Source: Allium sativum
Taxonomy: Eukaryota > Streptophyta > Magnoliopsida > Asparagales > Amaryllidaceae
Direction: 5' to 3'
NCBI GenBank assembly: GCA_030737875.1
Contig: CM060926.1
Span: 162,017,579 to 162,081,578, forward strand
Length of the DNA: 64,000 bases
Position 1 is the stretch's first letter; every line of letters starts with the position of its first letter. Under the pieces are notes generated by a model that was not told the DNA's origin, made no database searches, and worked only from the letters and a program-made list of their open reading frames with translations. A program made the translations under genes and the position numbers. Positions 11,785-23,957 of the stretch are shown one piece after another.

Positions 11785-13548
11785 AAATCGATATAAATAT
11801 CGTTTACGTCAAAATGGCGTCAATCTAATCAACACGGCTTTATATTTTCAAAACTTCTTTATTCTATCCAACAAATGAATATTTTCCCATTCAACACATG
11901 AATCTATATTTATTTCAACACACGACTAATCTCAACCCATGAGTACTGTCAACACATCACTATTTTTATATTCAACACATGAATTTTCTATTATAATATT
12001 CATTACTTTCCCGATTGGAATGAGGCCCAATCAATCACCATATGACGTTAATTATATGGATTCCATACAACACATGTATATAATAGCAATAATAAACAAT
12101 CAAACATCAACCAAAGTGCACTACACTGTATAAGCATCAAATATAGATATCTTACACTTATACCAGCCTGTCAATCGATCGATCGACATATTTAATCAAT
12201 CAGGATGAGTGAACTTCAAATTTCATCCCAAACCCGTGTGGGGTTTCAAACAATCAAACATAGATTTTTAGTTGTGCAGTTGGGCGATGTGTAAAATTTA
12301 TCGACCCATTCAATATCAGTCAAATCAGTGTATATAAACAAATCGGCCGATTTGTTTATAAATATTTATTTATTCACTTTCACGTTAAAACTATATTTTT
12401 AATGATAATATATTTTATTTTAACACATGAATTTCTATTCATTTCATTTACACAATAAAAATGATATTTTTATTTTTCTAACATATTTTAGAAAATTTCG
12501 GCGGCATAACGGCATGATACTAGAAACGGGACGAGGCCTAGCCTTATCCCCGGTCTAGTGAAGGCCCACGCCATTCACACATCAATCAAATTCACCAAAC
12601 AACCAAATTCAAATCAAATCATATAACTAAGCTATGCAACCAAACAAACAAGTCCATGGTCTGTGGACGGGTGTCGGGTGCTACTAAGCACCGTCTGCAT
12701 CCTAGTATATATATATATATATAATTAGAAAAAGAAATTGAAAGGTGAGAAATTCTCACTTATAGCTATCCTAGCTCCTTGGCACTTCATTGACAGAAAT
12801 CTTCATCGCTATCGCATCTCCGTCATCTTTATTGCCCGTAGCCACTACATATATAAAAATCACATTTTTATATTTTGATGTCTTTAAAATAAAAATCACA
12901 TTTTTATTTATTCACTTTCAATTTAAAAATCATATTTTTATAATCACTTCATATATTTAAAAATCGAATTTTTACTATGCTATTCAATATATAAAAATCA
13001 TATTTTTACTATCTCGTTCTATGGATAGAAATTCTATTTCTACATTGCTACTATATAGACAAAAATTCCATTTCAAAAATAAAGTTTTCGCCTTTATAAA
13101 AATTACCACTTTATCTCAACGTATATAAAATAAAAATCAGATTTTTATTTCGCTACACATACAAAGATGATATTTTTATATTCTCTATCCTATAAAGATT
13201 ATATTTTTAATACTTTAAAAATATAAAAATCATATTTTTAATATTTCTATATAGTAAAGATTATATTTTTAATACTTTAAAAATATAAAAATCATATTTT
13301 TACTTCTTCTACCCAATAAAAATTCCGCCTTTTCTATTTTAAAGTTTAAACCTTTTTTTTTTCTAATTTAAACCTTTAAAATAAAATCAGTTTTAAAATT
13401 CCTTTTAAATCAGTTTTTAAATCTTAAAAAATCAGTTTTTAAAAATCCTATTAAATCAGTTTTTTTTAAATAAGCAGAAAAATTAGTCTTAAAATGAAAA
13501 TTAAAAATTATAAAACTTACTTTGCCAAAATCGAAGTTGCGGAAAAAA

Positions 13549-13909
13549 GGGGGGGGGGGGTCTTCACCGCGGTTGAGGAGGTCTTGGTCGGAGGAGAGGG
13601 CGTCTGAGGGGGGGGGGAGGTCCTGCTGGCGGTCGGCAGCCTAGTGGCTCAGCGGCGGAATCAGGAGATGTGGTCTTCGATTAGACGGTGGAGGAGAGGA
13701 GAGCTAGAGCGCGGTTTCCAGCATCGAGGAGGAGGGGGGCTCCGGCAACAACCTCGCGGTGGTGGCCCACCCGCGATGGCGGCGCGGCGATGAACGTCGA
13801 CGGGGGGGGGGGGGGGGGGCTCCATCCTTTTCTTCCTTTCTTTCTCTTTTTTTTTTATTTTTTTTATTTTTTTAGATCGATTCTGAGAAATAAAAAAAAG
13901 GGGGGGGGG
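13549..13909. repeat. G-run cluster (potential quadruplex) in the left F LTR
   Basis: Four uninterrupted G-runs of 12, 10, 18 and 10 bases lie at 13549-13560, 13608-13617, 13802-13819 and 13900-13909, within a G+C-rich 400-base island. Because F reads on the minus strand, its transcript would carry the C-runs. The right LTR has shorter runs (11, 10, 17, 7), as expected from slippage. Confidence 0.8.
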
Positions 13910-14823
13910 TCGGCTGATAAGGAGGAAGGGTTTATTTTTTATTATTTTATTTGCCAATAGTTGACTTTTACATACGACCTCGAAACGAGGTCCACCGCCT
14001 GTCGTCCACAACGTTCTACCCCCATTCCGAGCACAATGGGATATGTATCATAGGCTAGTTTGATCGTTTGAATCAGTTTCCTTTTGAATTTTCATTTAAA
14101 TCACTATATTGAATTTTAAACGTACATTTCAAATTACCGGGATCACATATTAACTCTATAAATTGCAGAAAAATATTTTCTAGCTTCGTATTGACGATAC
14201 GGTCCTAACAAAACTAGTTTCGTCGAATTCCGAGACCGTTGGAAAAATGGTCAATTTCCAGTCGATTAAAATCAACTGAAACTGGTCAAACGCATTTTCC
14301 TTTGCCACGCTCACATATTGATTTGAAAAATTATGAAATTTGAAACCTAGCAATAACTCGACATCACGGACCCAACAAAAGTGGTTTCGTCGAAATCCGA
14401 GGTCATTTGCAAAATGTCCATTTTTTAGGGCCTGAATTCCATAGCGACTATTCAGAAATTTCAACTGGACATATCTTTTGATCCCCGCTATGAAAATTTG
14501 ATTATTCGGATTCGTTGGAAAGATATTATCAATTAGATCCCATTATTTTTGGTTTCACTAAAATCCGGATTGTTTTGCACCCGGTACATTCAATTGAAGT
14601 TTGAAATCGAATTATCGAACTACCGCGCCATTTTCTATTCTATTTATAATTATATATAAATATTTATATTCTAACGACGGCGTATATAATATATACGTCG
14701 AATCCTATTCAAAATAAATTTCTCGTCGATTTTATTTAAAATAATCTATTTTAAATATTCAAAATTCGCTAAAATTGCCAAAATAAAAATTTCAAACTGG
14801 CTCGCATTTTACGGGTTGTTACA

Positions 14824-14841
14824 ATCTCCCCCACTTAAAAC
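14824..14841 (-). other. Polypurine tract of F
   Basis: The minus strand reads AAGTGGGGGAGAT directly before TGTAACAACCC, and further upstream GGGGACGAAAAGTTTTAAG. Element C has almost the same sequence ahead of its 3' LTR (about 44190-44217). Confidence 0.85.
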
Positions 14842-15850
14842 TTTTCGTCCCCGAAAAGGAACAAAGTCGAAAGTGGTTTGATTAATCAACTCTACGTTCG
14901 ATCTGGCTTGCATTCTCCAACTTTTCAGTTTCTGAGAATTTTCAAAATTTCAAAAAATTTGGCTAACACCCTAAATTTTTGAAAAATTTCGCCATAACCT
15001 CCCCTCCACCGGGAGCATCGGGGAATTTCAAATAGCTTCCCCGGTCCTTCAGATCTCAAAAAGAAAAAGAAAAAGCCAAGCGGCTAGCCAATAGGCTCAC
15101 AAAATCATCATCACCCAAACAAAACAGGAAATTATGTAGTAAACATGTACCTATTTGTCGGGCAAACAAATCTTATTCTCGGCTCTAGCCTCCTTGCTAT
15201 GACCTGTTCAATGATATATATGTATATGCAAGCAAATGCGACCAAATTTCAATATAATTCAATATGTGATTCAATTAGGCATAATTGGCTAAAAATTAGC
15301 AAACAAATAAACAAACAACCCAAACATCAATCAATGAGTGAATTAGAGTTTTCAAATTCATAATTTGATATATATACAAAAAATCATGTTTTGATGCCAA
15401 ATCACAACAATGTATTCTAGCTATATATAAGTTTTGGTTCTCACACCAGCCTAATGGAAATATATAGAAAATCACACCTTCGAAACTCGAACATAAATGT
15501 TGATGATGCGATCGCTATCATCAATATCATCTCCGGGCGACTAGAATGTGATTCCATATCTATCCAGTATATTAAAACTTTGAATATACGTTTGCAAGGC
15601 GTATATGCAAATTCTTTATATACTGAATTGTCCATATTCAAATAAATAAATAATCAAATACGTAGAAGTGATTTAAATTTTCAAAACAAAAATTGTTTTC
15701 ATTTGAAAAATATACTCTTCACACTCGTCCTAGGATACTACTGATCCCATCTCTAACGAGTCATTCTCATTGGATATAGCTAATCCAATATCTGATGAAT
15801 TCTTTCGTATGGTTCTAATGTGCCTTGTTCTCTGAGCTTTGTAAACCAAA
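14842..15850 (-). other. Internal region of F, without gag-pol
   Basis: I find no retroelement protein motif in any frame. Small open frames at 15145-15363 and 15441-15645 have no recognisable domain. The PBS-proximal part resembles the leader of C: both contain GGATCAGTAGTATCCTA-like and GGACGAGT-like words on the element strand. Around 15145-15240 a block (ACCTATTTGTCGGGCA and a following TATATATGTATATGC) also matches the C LTR near 33770-33850 in inverted orientation. The region could carry packaging signals, which I cannot show. Confidence 0.6.
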
Positions 15851-15864
15851 GCTCTGATACCAAA
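15851..15864 (-). other. Primer binding site of F
   Basis: The minus strand reads TTTGGTATCAGAGC immediately after the LTR end. TGGTATCAGAGC is the usual plant initiator-methionine tRNA complement. Confidence 0.9.
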
Positions 15865-18800
15865 TGAAGCGACCCGAAACTTCCCCGGTCTCCGAAGAGA
15901 TGAGAAAGAACGAATTACTGTGAGGACAAGACAAATCACAACACAAACAGAAGAACATTTCATTGTATATTACAGCAATGCATCAGATTACAAGAATATA
16001 CAGAGTATAAAGGAATATTACACAGAAATATCAGAGATTTAAATTACATTTAAGTACATAGCAGCGGAAAATAATATAATACACAACTAGAAGAGATATA
16101 CGGATACAAAGCTTTCCGGATATCATTCCAGCTGTAAACCAGGATCCTGTGAATATAAATCTGCAAAACCAAAACTACTAGCTGCCCGTGTCGAAAATAA
16201 GGGCACCCAGAGTTTAGGTTAAAACAATAAACTCCAGGTCAGTCATGTGACTGGTGTGAGAACTAAAACAGTTATTTAAAACTTTACTTTAAAAGAGAGT
16301 AATTCAAGGGACCACGCCGTATAACACGGAACGGGTTTCCTCCCAAGAATACTAGTGCATAGAATAAACAGCGCAATGCTTTTTCGGAAAATGAAGCTAT
16401 TATAAGACCCAGGTCCCATCACACAATGCAACGCAAGCCGGAGGATAGGGTTTTACCTTATAACAGCCAAACATGCTTGATACGTTTAAAACAAATCATT
16501 TGATACTATAATAAGTGTATAGTGTCAAAAACACTTTCAATCATAAATATAAATCATAGACGGTATGAGTGCCCCATCCCACTATGTCGCCATACTAGGC
16601 TCTACAAATAAAGCCGAAATACACGTATTGGAAATTGGATTTCCATCATGGTGGCTCCTGATTCGAAAGATCGATCGCGTAGTACAAATCACCGCGGCTT
16701 ACGTCTCAGCGAGAGAAAACACCGCTATGCACATCCGCACTTTTGGGACTCAAGTATCACCGCGGCTTACGTCCCAGCAAGAGAAAACACCGCTTACTCT
16801 ATCCCTCCGAGCACGAAGCTCAATATCGGTCGACCGAATCCACTACACTAAAAATGTATACTGATCAAACCATCAGTTTACCACCATCCCGGGTTGTGAG
16901 GCTCGGGGATCAACGCTATACAAAAAGCCATGCTATATCAGCTGCGCTTTGATCATCAACCACCAAACTTTGCTTTTTAACAAAAGTCTGGATCACTGCA
17001 TCTCAGTATGCCACACTATCAATCCATATCGTACCACTGATTTCTGCCAATATATAACCTCTGAGCTCATATGTCTCAGAGAAGGGCGTTAAGCAAGAGA
17101 ATAAATTCTCCGCCGCCAAACAGATATATATTTAGCAGAGATCAACAAATACAATATAAAGGAATACAATGTCAGACACACCATCCATTTACAAGTCCGT
17201 TCTAGGTCTGAACGAAACCGGAGGCACTTTCCTCGCATATCCATCCATCTCCAAGTACGTCTGGACGACCGCCAACTATTTCCATCCTCTTGGGTGTACA
17301 GCCCAATCAGGATCGTCAGTAATTATCCAAACGATGTGAAGACTTCCGGTCTTCAACCACCGTCTTCATCTTCGACATCTCGTCGAATCGGTTATTCAGA
17401 ATGGGTGTAAACCCGGCCTTTCTGAATAACCCACGTATGATAAACAAATGTTACACAAACACATCAAACGCCTCATTCCAATTCAGAATATTCTTTTATT
17501 CACAAAATCACATTTTTAGGGAAAGGTTCCCATTAATTTTATCCAAGATAAATTCTTCTAAATTTATTCTTTAATCTTCCTTTGGATATCATTTCAAACC
17601 ATATTATGGTTTTCCAAACTAGTCGGGATTAGCGAACCACACCGAAGTAATTATTATTTTATTTCCCAATCCCAACCTATATATCCCATGGAGAAAACTG
17701 GTAATACTCCACATCTAACACCACTGTGTTATCGGTAAAATTAATTACCATTTCACGTTGAAATCTAATTAAAGATTTAACTATCGCTTTGGAGCAAAAC
17801 TGGTGGTACTCCATTCTCGATCACCTTTCAGATTTGATAATTTAAATAATCACTTCATTTTTCCAATCTAATTAAAGATTCATTAAAACTCCACTTAGTT
17901 TTAATCTTCTCAAAAATCGATATCTTGCCTTTTACTGGGTTAAAGAACCAATGTCTTCTAAAACACGATTCACGATAAACCCAAATCACATTTGATATTA
18001 AATACAAGGCTCTGAATAGAAAATATATCGGCTTACATTCAATATCAAATTCTGAAACCAACATATATCGTATTGGAAATAACGATATAAAATATATCTT
18101 TCAAATCCCCATAACAATATTTGTATAGTCACGAAATCCAACATCGAAATATCCCGAAGGTAATTTCGATTCAACTCCAGTCCAATCCACGTATTGGGAG
18201 TATTGATTATTTTTAAAATCACTTTCAAATTCAATTTATTTATTTCAAAAATAAATTGATTTTAATTCTAGTTCAAAACTAGTTTATTTCGATAAAAATC
18301 TATTTTATCTTTTCAAATGTGGAATTTTCCAGCTCAACTCTTTCCAATCCATATATTATGATTTTACACAAATTATAGATATTTTTAATAATTTTACCAA
18401 GGCCCGTACAGTCGATTTCCAACAACGGCCATCGAACTGCACTTACAGCGACCTTTTTCGAATTTGATTTGGACATAACTCCAAATCCAACCGTTAGATT
18501 TCAAATTTCTAATATTCATTGGAAATCTCTTTTCGATACGAACCCAACGGTTCCGGTTTTAGGAGAATCCGACGGTCGGATCTCCCGCAATGTCCGTTTG
18601 AAATAAATGGTCGAAATTCACGAACTGCCGCGGCGCGGCGCGTTCTATTCAGGCCATTATATATATATAATATATATATATATATATTATATATATTTCG
18701 TCGATTTCCTTTTAAAACGAATTTTATAAATAGTTCTACATTCGTTTCAAAACAATTTCAACTTCCATTTCAATTCAAATCAAAATTGAATTCTTCTTTA

Positions 18801-21800
18801 TAAATTCGTTTTAAAATTCATTTCTATTCAATTCAATTTGAATTCATTTCGAATTCGCTTTCAATTCAATTCATTTCGAAATCGCTTTCAATTCAATTCA
18901 TTTTGAAATCGTTTTCAATTCAATTCATTTCGAAATCGTTTTCAATTCAATTCATTTCGAAATCGTTTTCAATTCAATTCATTTCGAAATCGTTTTCAAT
19001 TCAATTCGTTTCGAAATCGTTTTCAATTCAATTCATTTCGAAATCGTTTTCAATTCAATTCATTTCGAAATCGTTTTCAATTCAATTCATTTCGAAATCG
19101 TTTTCAATTCAATTCATTTCGAAATCGTTTTCAATTTAATTCATTTCGAAATCGTTTTCAATTCAATTCATTTCGAAATAAAATCGATATAAATATCGTT
19201 TACGTCAAAATGGCGTCAATCTAATCAACACGGCTTTATATTTTCAAAACTTCTTTATTCTATCCAACAAATGAATATTTTCCCATTCAACACATGAATC
19301 TATATTTATTTCAACACACGACTAATCTCAACCCATGAGTACTGTCAACACATCACTATTTTTATATTCAACACATGAATTTTCTATTATAATATTCATT
19401 ACTTTCCCGATTGGAATGAGGCCCAATCAATCACCATATGACGTTAATTATATGGATTCCATACAACACATGTATATAATAGCAATAATAAACAATCAAA
19501 CATCAACCAAAGTGCACTACACTGTATAAGCATCAAATATAGATATCTTACGCTTATACCAGCCTGTCAATCGATCGATCGACATATTTAATCAATCAGG
19601 ATGAGTGAACTTCAAATTTCATCCCAAACCCGTGTGGGGTTTCAAACAATAAAACACAGATTTTTAGTTGTGCAGTTGGGCGATGTGTAAAATTTATCGA
19701 CCCATTCAATATCAGTCAAATCAGTGTATATAAACAAATCGGCCGATTTGTTTATAAATATTTATTTATTCACTTTCACGTTAAAACTATATTTTTAATG
19801 ATAATATATTTTATTTTAACACATGAATTTCTATTCATTTCATTTACACAATAAAAATGATATTTTTATTTTTCTAACATATTTTAGAAAATTTCGGCGG
19901 CATAACGGCACGATACTAGAAACGGGACGAGGCCTAGCCTTATCCCCGGTCTAGTGAAGGTCCACGCCATTCACACATCAATCAAATTCACCAAACAACC
20001 AAATTCAAATCAAATCATATAACTAAGCTATGCAACCAAACAAACAAGTCCATGGTCTGTGGACGGGTTTCGGGTGCTACTAAGCACCGTCTGCATCCTA
20101 GTATATATATATAATTAGAAAAAGAAATTGAAAGGTGAGAAATTCTCACTTATAGCTATCCTAGCTCCTTGGCACTTCATTGACAGAAATCTTCATCGCT
20201 ATCGCATCTCCGTCATCTTTATTGCCCGTAGCCACTACATATATAAAAATCACATTTTTATATTTTGATGTCTTTAAAATAAAAATCACATTTTTATTTA
20301 TTCACTTTCAATTTAAAAATCATATTTTTATAATCACTTCATATATTTAAAAATCGAATTTTTACTATGCTATTCAATATATAAAAATCATATTTTTACT
20401 ATCTCGTTCTATGGATAGAAATTCTATTTCTACATTGCTACTATATAGACAAAAATTCCATTTCAAAAATAAAGTTTTCGCCTTTATAAAAATTACCACT
20501 TTATCTCAACGTATATAAAATAAAAATCAGATTTTTATTTCGCTACACATACAAAGATGATATTTTTATATTCTCTATCCTATAAAGATTATATTTTTAA
20601 TACTTTAAAAATATAAAAATCATATTTTTAATATTTCTATATAGTAAAGATTATATTTTTAATACTTTAAAAATATAAAAATCATATTTTTACTTCTTCT
20701 ACCCAATAAAAATTCCGCCTTTTCTATTTTAAAGTTTAAACCTTTTTTTTTCTAATTTAAACCTTTAAAATAAAATCAGTTTTAAAATTCCTTTTAAATC
20801 AGTTTTTAAATCTTAAAAAATCAGTTTTTAAAAATCCTATTAAATCAGTTTTTTAAATCTTAAAAAATCAGTTTTTAAATCTTAAAAAATCAGTTTTTAA
20901 AAATCCTATTAAATCAGTTTTTTTTTAAATAAGCAGAAAAATTTGTCTTAAAATGAAAATTAAAAATTATAAAACTTACTTTGCCAAAATCGAAGTTGCG
21001 GAAAAAAGGGGGGGGGGGTCTTCACCGCGGTTGAGGAGGTCTTGGTCGGAGGAGAGGGCGTCTGAGGGGGGGGGGGAGGTCCTGCTGGCGGTCGGCAGCC
21101 TAGTGGCTCAGTGGCGGAATCAGGAGATGTGGTCTTCGATTAGACGGTGGAGGAGAGGAGAGCTAGAGCGCGGTTTCCAGCATCGAGGAGGAGGGGGGCT
21201 CCGGCAACAACCTCGCGGTGGTGGCCCACCCGCGATGGCGGCGCGGCGATGAACGTCGACGGGGGGGGGGGGGGGGGCTCCATCCTTTTCTTTCTCTTTT
21301 TTTTTTTAGATCGATTCTGAGAAATAAAAAAGGGGGGGTCGGCTGATAAGGAGGAAGGGTTTATTTTTTATTATTTTATTTTATTTTAATTATTTTATTT
21401 GCCAATAGTTGACTTTTACATACGACCTCGAAACGAGGTCCACCGCCTGTCGTCCACAACGTTCTACCCCCATTCCGAGCACAATGGGATATGTATCGTA
21501 GGCTGGTTTGATCGTTTGAATCAGTTTCCTTTTGAATTTTCATTTAAATCACTATATTGAATTTTAAACGTACATTTCAAATTACCGGGATCACATATTA
21601 ACTCTATAAATTGCAGAAAAATATTTTCTAGCTTCGTATTGACGATACGGTCCTAACAAAACTAGTTTCGTCGAATTCCGAGACCGTTGGAAAAATGGTC
21701 AATTTCCAGTCGATTAAAATCAACTGAAACTGGTCAAACGCGTTTTCCTTTGCCACGCTCACATATTGATTTGAAAAATTATGAAATTTGAAACCTAGCA

Positions 21801-22269
21801 ATAACTCGACATCACGGACCCAACAAAAGTGGTTTCGTCGAAATCCGAGGTCATTTGCAAAATGTCCATTTTTAAGGGCCTGAATTCCATAGCGACTATT
21901 CAGAAATTTCAACTGGACATATCTTTTGATCCCCGCTATGAAAATTTGATTATTCGGATTCGTTGGAAAGATATTATCAATTAGATCCCATTATTTTTGG
22001 TTTCACTAAAATCCGGATTGTTTTGCACCCGGTACATTCAATTGAAGTTTGAAATCGAATTATCGAACTACCGCGCCATTTTCTATTCTATTTATAATTA
22101 TATAAATATTTATATTCTAACGACGGCGTATATAATATATACGTCGAATCCTATTCAAAATAAATTTCTCGTCGATTTTATTTAAAATAATCTATTTTAA
22201 ATATTCAAAATTCGCTAAAATTGCCAAAATAAAAATTTCAAACTGGCTCGCATTTTACGGGTTGTTACA
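15865..22269 (-). repeat. 5' LTR of F (6,405 bp)
   Basis: The right copy is nearly identical to the left LTR. It is 58 bp longer, largely from extra copies of an 'AATCAGTTTTTAAATCTTAAA' type repeat around 20820-20905, partly offset by shorter homopolymers. It contains the same minisatellite (18840-19180), palindrome (18567-18581) and G-run cluster (21008-21338). Confidence 0.9.
18840..19180. repeat. 27-bp minisatellite in the right F LTR
   Basis: This is the counterpart of the array at 11445-11784, with the same unit and the same overall length. A few units carry independent point changes. Confidence 0.9.
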
Positions 22270-23957
22270 CGACTGGTAGTTGTTATTATAAGCAAACTCG
22301 ACCAAATGCAGATGGTCTTCCCACAATCCTCCAAAATATATTACACAAGCCCTTAGGAGGTCTTCCAATACTCAATTAACCCTCTTAGTTTGACCATCTG
22401 TCTGGGGATGATAAGCTGTACTCAATCATAGCTCGGTTCCAACGTCTCTTGCAAACTCTTCCAGAATCCACTGGTGAACGAAGTATCCCAATCACTAACT
22501 ATACTCTTTTGAATTCCATGGAATCAAACTATCCACTTAAGATATAACTCAGCCAACTTCGATGTCATCCTAGTTGATCTAATAGGAATAAACCTGGAGA
22601 TTTTGGTCACGATCCACACTGACCCAAATACTGTCGGTCCCTGTTATTGTTCTAGGAAATCCATCAACACTTGCTCCCATTTCCACGAAGGAACTTCCAA
22701 TGGCTGTAATAATCCACTCAGTTTCTTCTGCTCAGTTTTAACCAACTGAAAGTTCATACATTTCGAGATAAACTTTCTGACATCTCCCTTCATACCTTCC
22801 CAGTAATAAACAGGATTTGTATCTTAATACATGTTATTTCCACCAGGATGAATCATCAATCTAGAGTGATGACACTCCCTCAAAAATTCATCTCTAAATC
22901 CATCCAAATCAGGAATAACCAGTGTCCACTCTTACAAAGCCAAACCTCTCGATTGACTTCAAAATCCTTAATTTCCTCGAGGTCGACCCTCATCTCTAAT
23001 CTCCATATAATCCCCATAAGCTTATCGCCTCTCTTTCGACTTTCGCCAATCCTTTCGATGAGAGTTGGTCTAATTGATAAGCTTGCTAACAACTCGGGAT
23101 CTAACTCAGAACGAGGTCTAAAATCAAATCTGTCCAAATAATCGATATGTTTCCATTCCAAAAACACAGCTTCTAAACTTTCATGTCTCCTACTTAATGC
23201 ATCGGCCACCGTGTTACCTTTACTTGGAGTATAGGCTATACCAAAATCATACGACACCAGACACTCTAACCATCGCTGCTGCCGAATATTCAAACCCCAT
23301 TAGGAGAAAGGATACTTCAATAATTTATGATCCGTGAACAAATCAAACCTAACTCTCAACAAATAATGCCTCCAAATCTTCATAGAAAACATTATCGCCG
23401 CTAACTCCAATTCATGAGTTGGATAATTCCTTTGTGCAGCTTTAGTGGTCGACTTTCATAAGCCACGACTCTATCTTTCTACATTAGCACCGCTTCAAGT
23501 CCGGTGCCACATGCATTAGTGTATACCACTATCTCTTCATTCCTACTCGGAATATCAACACAGGAGCATTCGTCAACCTCTCTTTCAAGATTCCAATAGC
23601 TTGCTCACACTTCGTATTCCACACAAAGACCCGATTCTTCTTCATTGATCCGTTTAATGGTGCAGTTATCTTAGAGAAACCCTTGATAAATCGTCGATAG
23701 TATCTAGTTAAACCAAGAAAACTTCTAACATCAGTCCTACTTTTGGGTCGATCCCAATCGTGGATTGCTACCACGTCAGATGTTCCTTGTCCTGAGACGA
23801 CATGACCCACAAATCTCACTGCTTCTTTCCAGAAGTGAAACTTTGAAAACTTAGCCTTCAGTTGATGCTTTCGAAAAATTTCTAAAACAATTCTCAAGTA
23901 CGTCTTATGTTCTTCCTCATTCCTGGAGTAAACTAATATATCATCCACGAACAAATT
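22270..23957 (-). pseudogene. E polyprotein remnant: reverse transcriptase, RNase H, integrase
   Basis: The minus strand reads, from 23954, FVDDILVYS (catalytic YxDD-type box of reverse transcriptase), KFSKFHFWK, VRFVGHVVS, then VRSFLGLTRYYRRFIKGFS. A decayed RNase H follows, with [15 protein letters not shown] and VADALSRR near 23170-23290. The integrase is heavily broken by stops; [15 protein letters not shown] and WEDHLHLVEFAYNNNYQS are still visible before the CGACT junction with F at 22270. The N-terminal half of the reverse transcriptase, protease and gag are absent: homology stops abruptly at about 23957 where the truncated LTR of A begins. The 3' continuation lies at 7743-8476. Confidence 0.85.

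Larger units (their letters stand above)
8477..14823 (-). repeat. 3' LTR of F (6,347 bp)
   Basis: This is the left copy in plus coordinates. It adjoins the PPT and is therefore the 3' LTR of this minus-oriented element. It contains a 27-bp minisatellite (about 11445-11784), A/T palindromes near 11265-11300, and long G-runs at 13549-13909. Three spaced modules resembling 'aacaaaactagtttcgtcgaa' occur at about 14210, 14370 and 14535. Its proximal 600 bases and several later blocks (around 12500-12700) align with the C LTR. Confidence 0.9.
8477..22269 (-). mobile_element. Element F: non-autonomous LTR retrotransposon (LARD-like)
   Basis: Two long direct repeats (8477-14823 and 15865-22269) flank about 1.04 kb with no gag or pol. 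On the minus strand each LTR starts TGTAACAACCCGTAAAATG and ends GGGTCGCTTCA. The 5-bp target duplication CGACT is perfect (8472-8476 and 22270-22274), and it divides the E integrase between SSIGM and the upstream YNNNYQS segment. A PPT and a PBS are present in the right places. The LTRs differ by scattered single bases and small repeat indels, so insertion looks recent. PBS, leader and PPT context resemble element C, which suggests mobilisation by C-type proteins (inference). Confidence 0.9.

Noticed and set aside
11415..11828. Open frame of 137 codons with QFNSFRNRF repeats
   Set aside because: It is the translation of a 27-bp minisatellite in an LTR, on the strand opposite to the element; the open frame follows from unit length.
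13661..14011. Proline-rich 116-codon minus-strand frame
   Set aside because: Produced by C-runs and G+C-rich low-complexity sequence in the F LTR; the two LTR copies differ in run length, which would shift the frame.
18903..19139. Open frame with KSFSIQFIS repeats
   Set aside because: Same minisatellite as above in the other LTR, read in a different frame.
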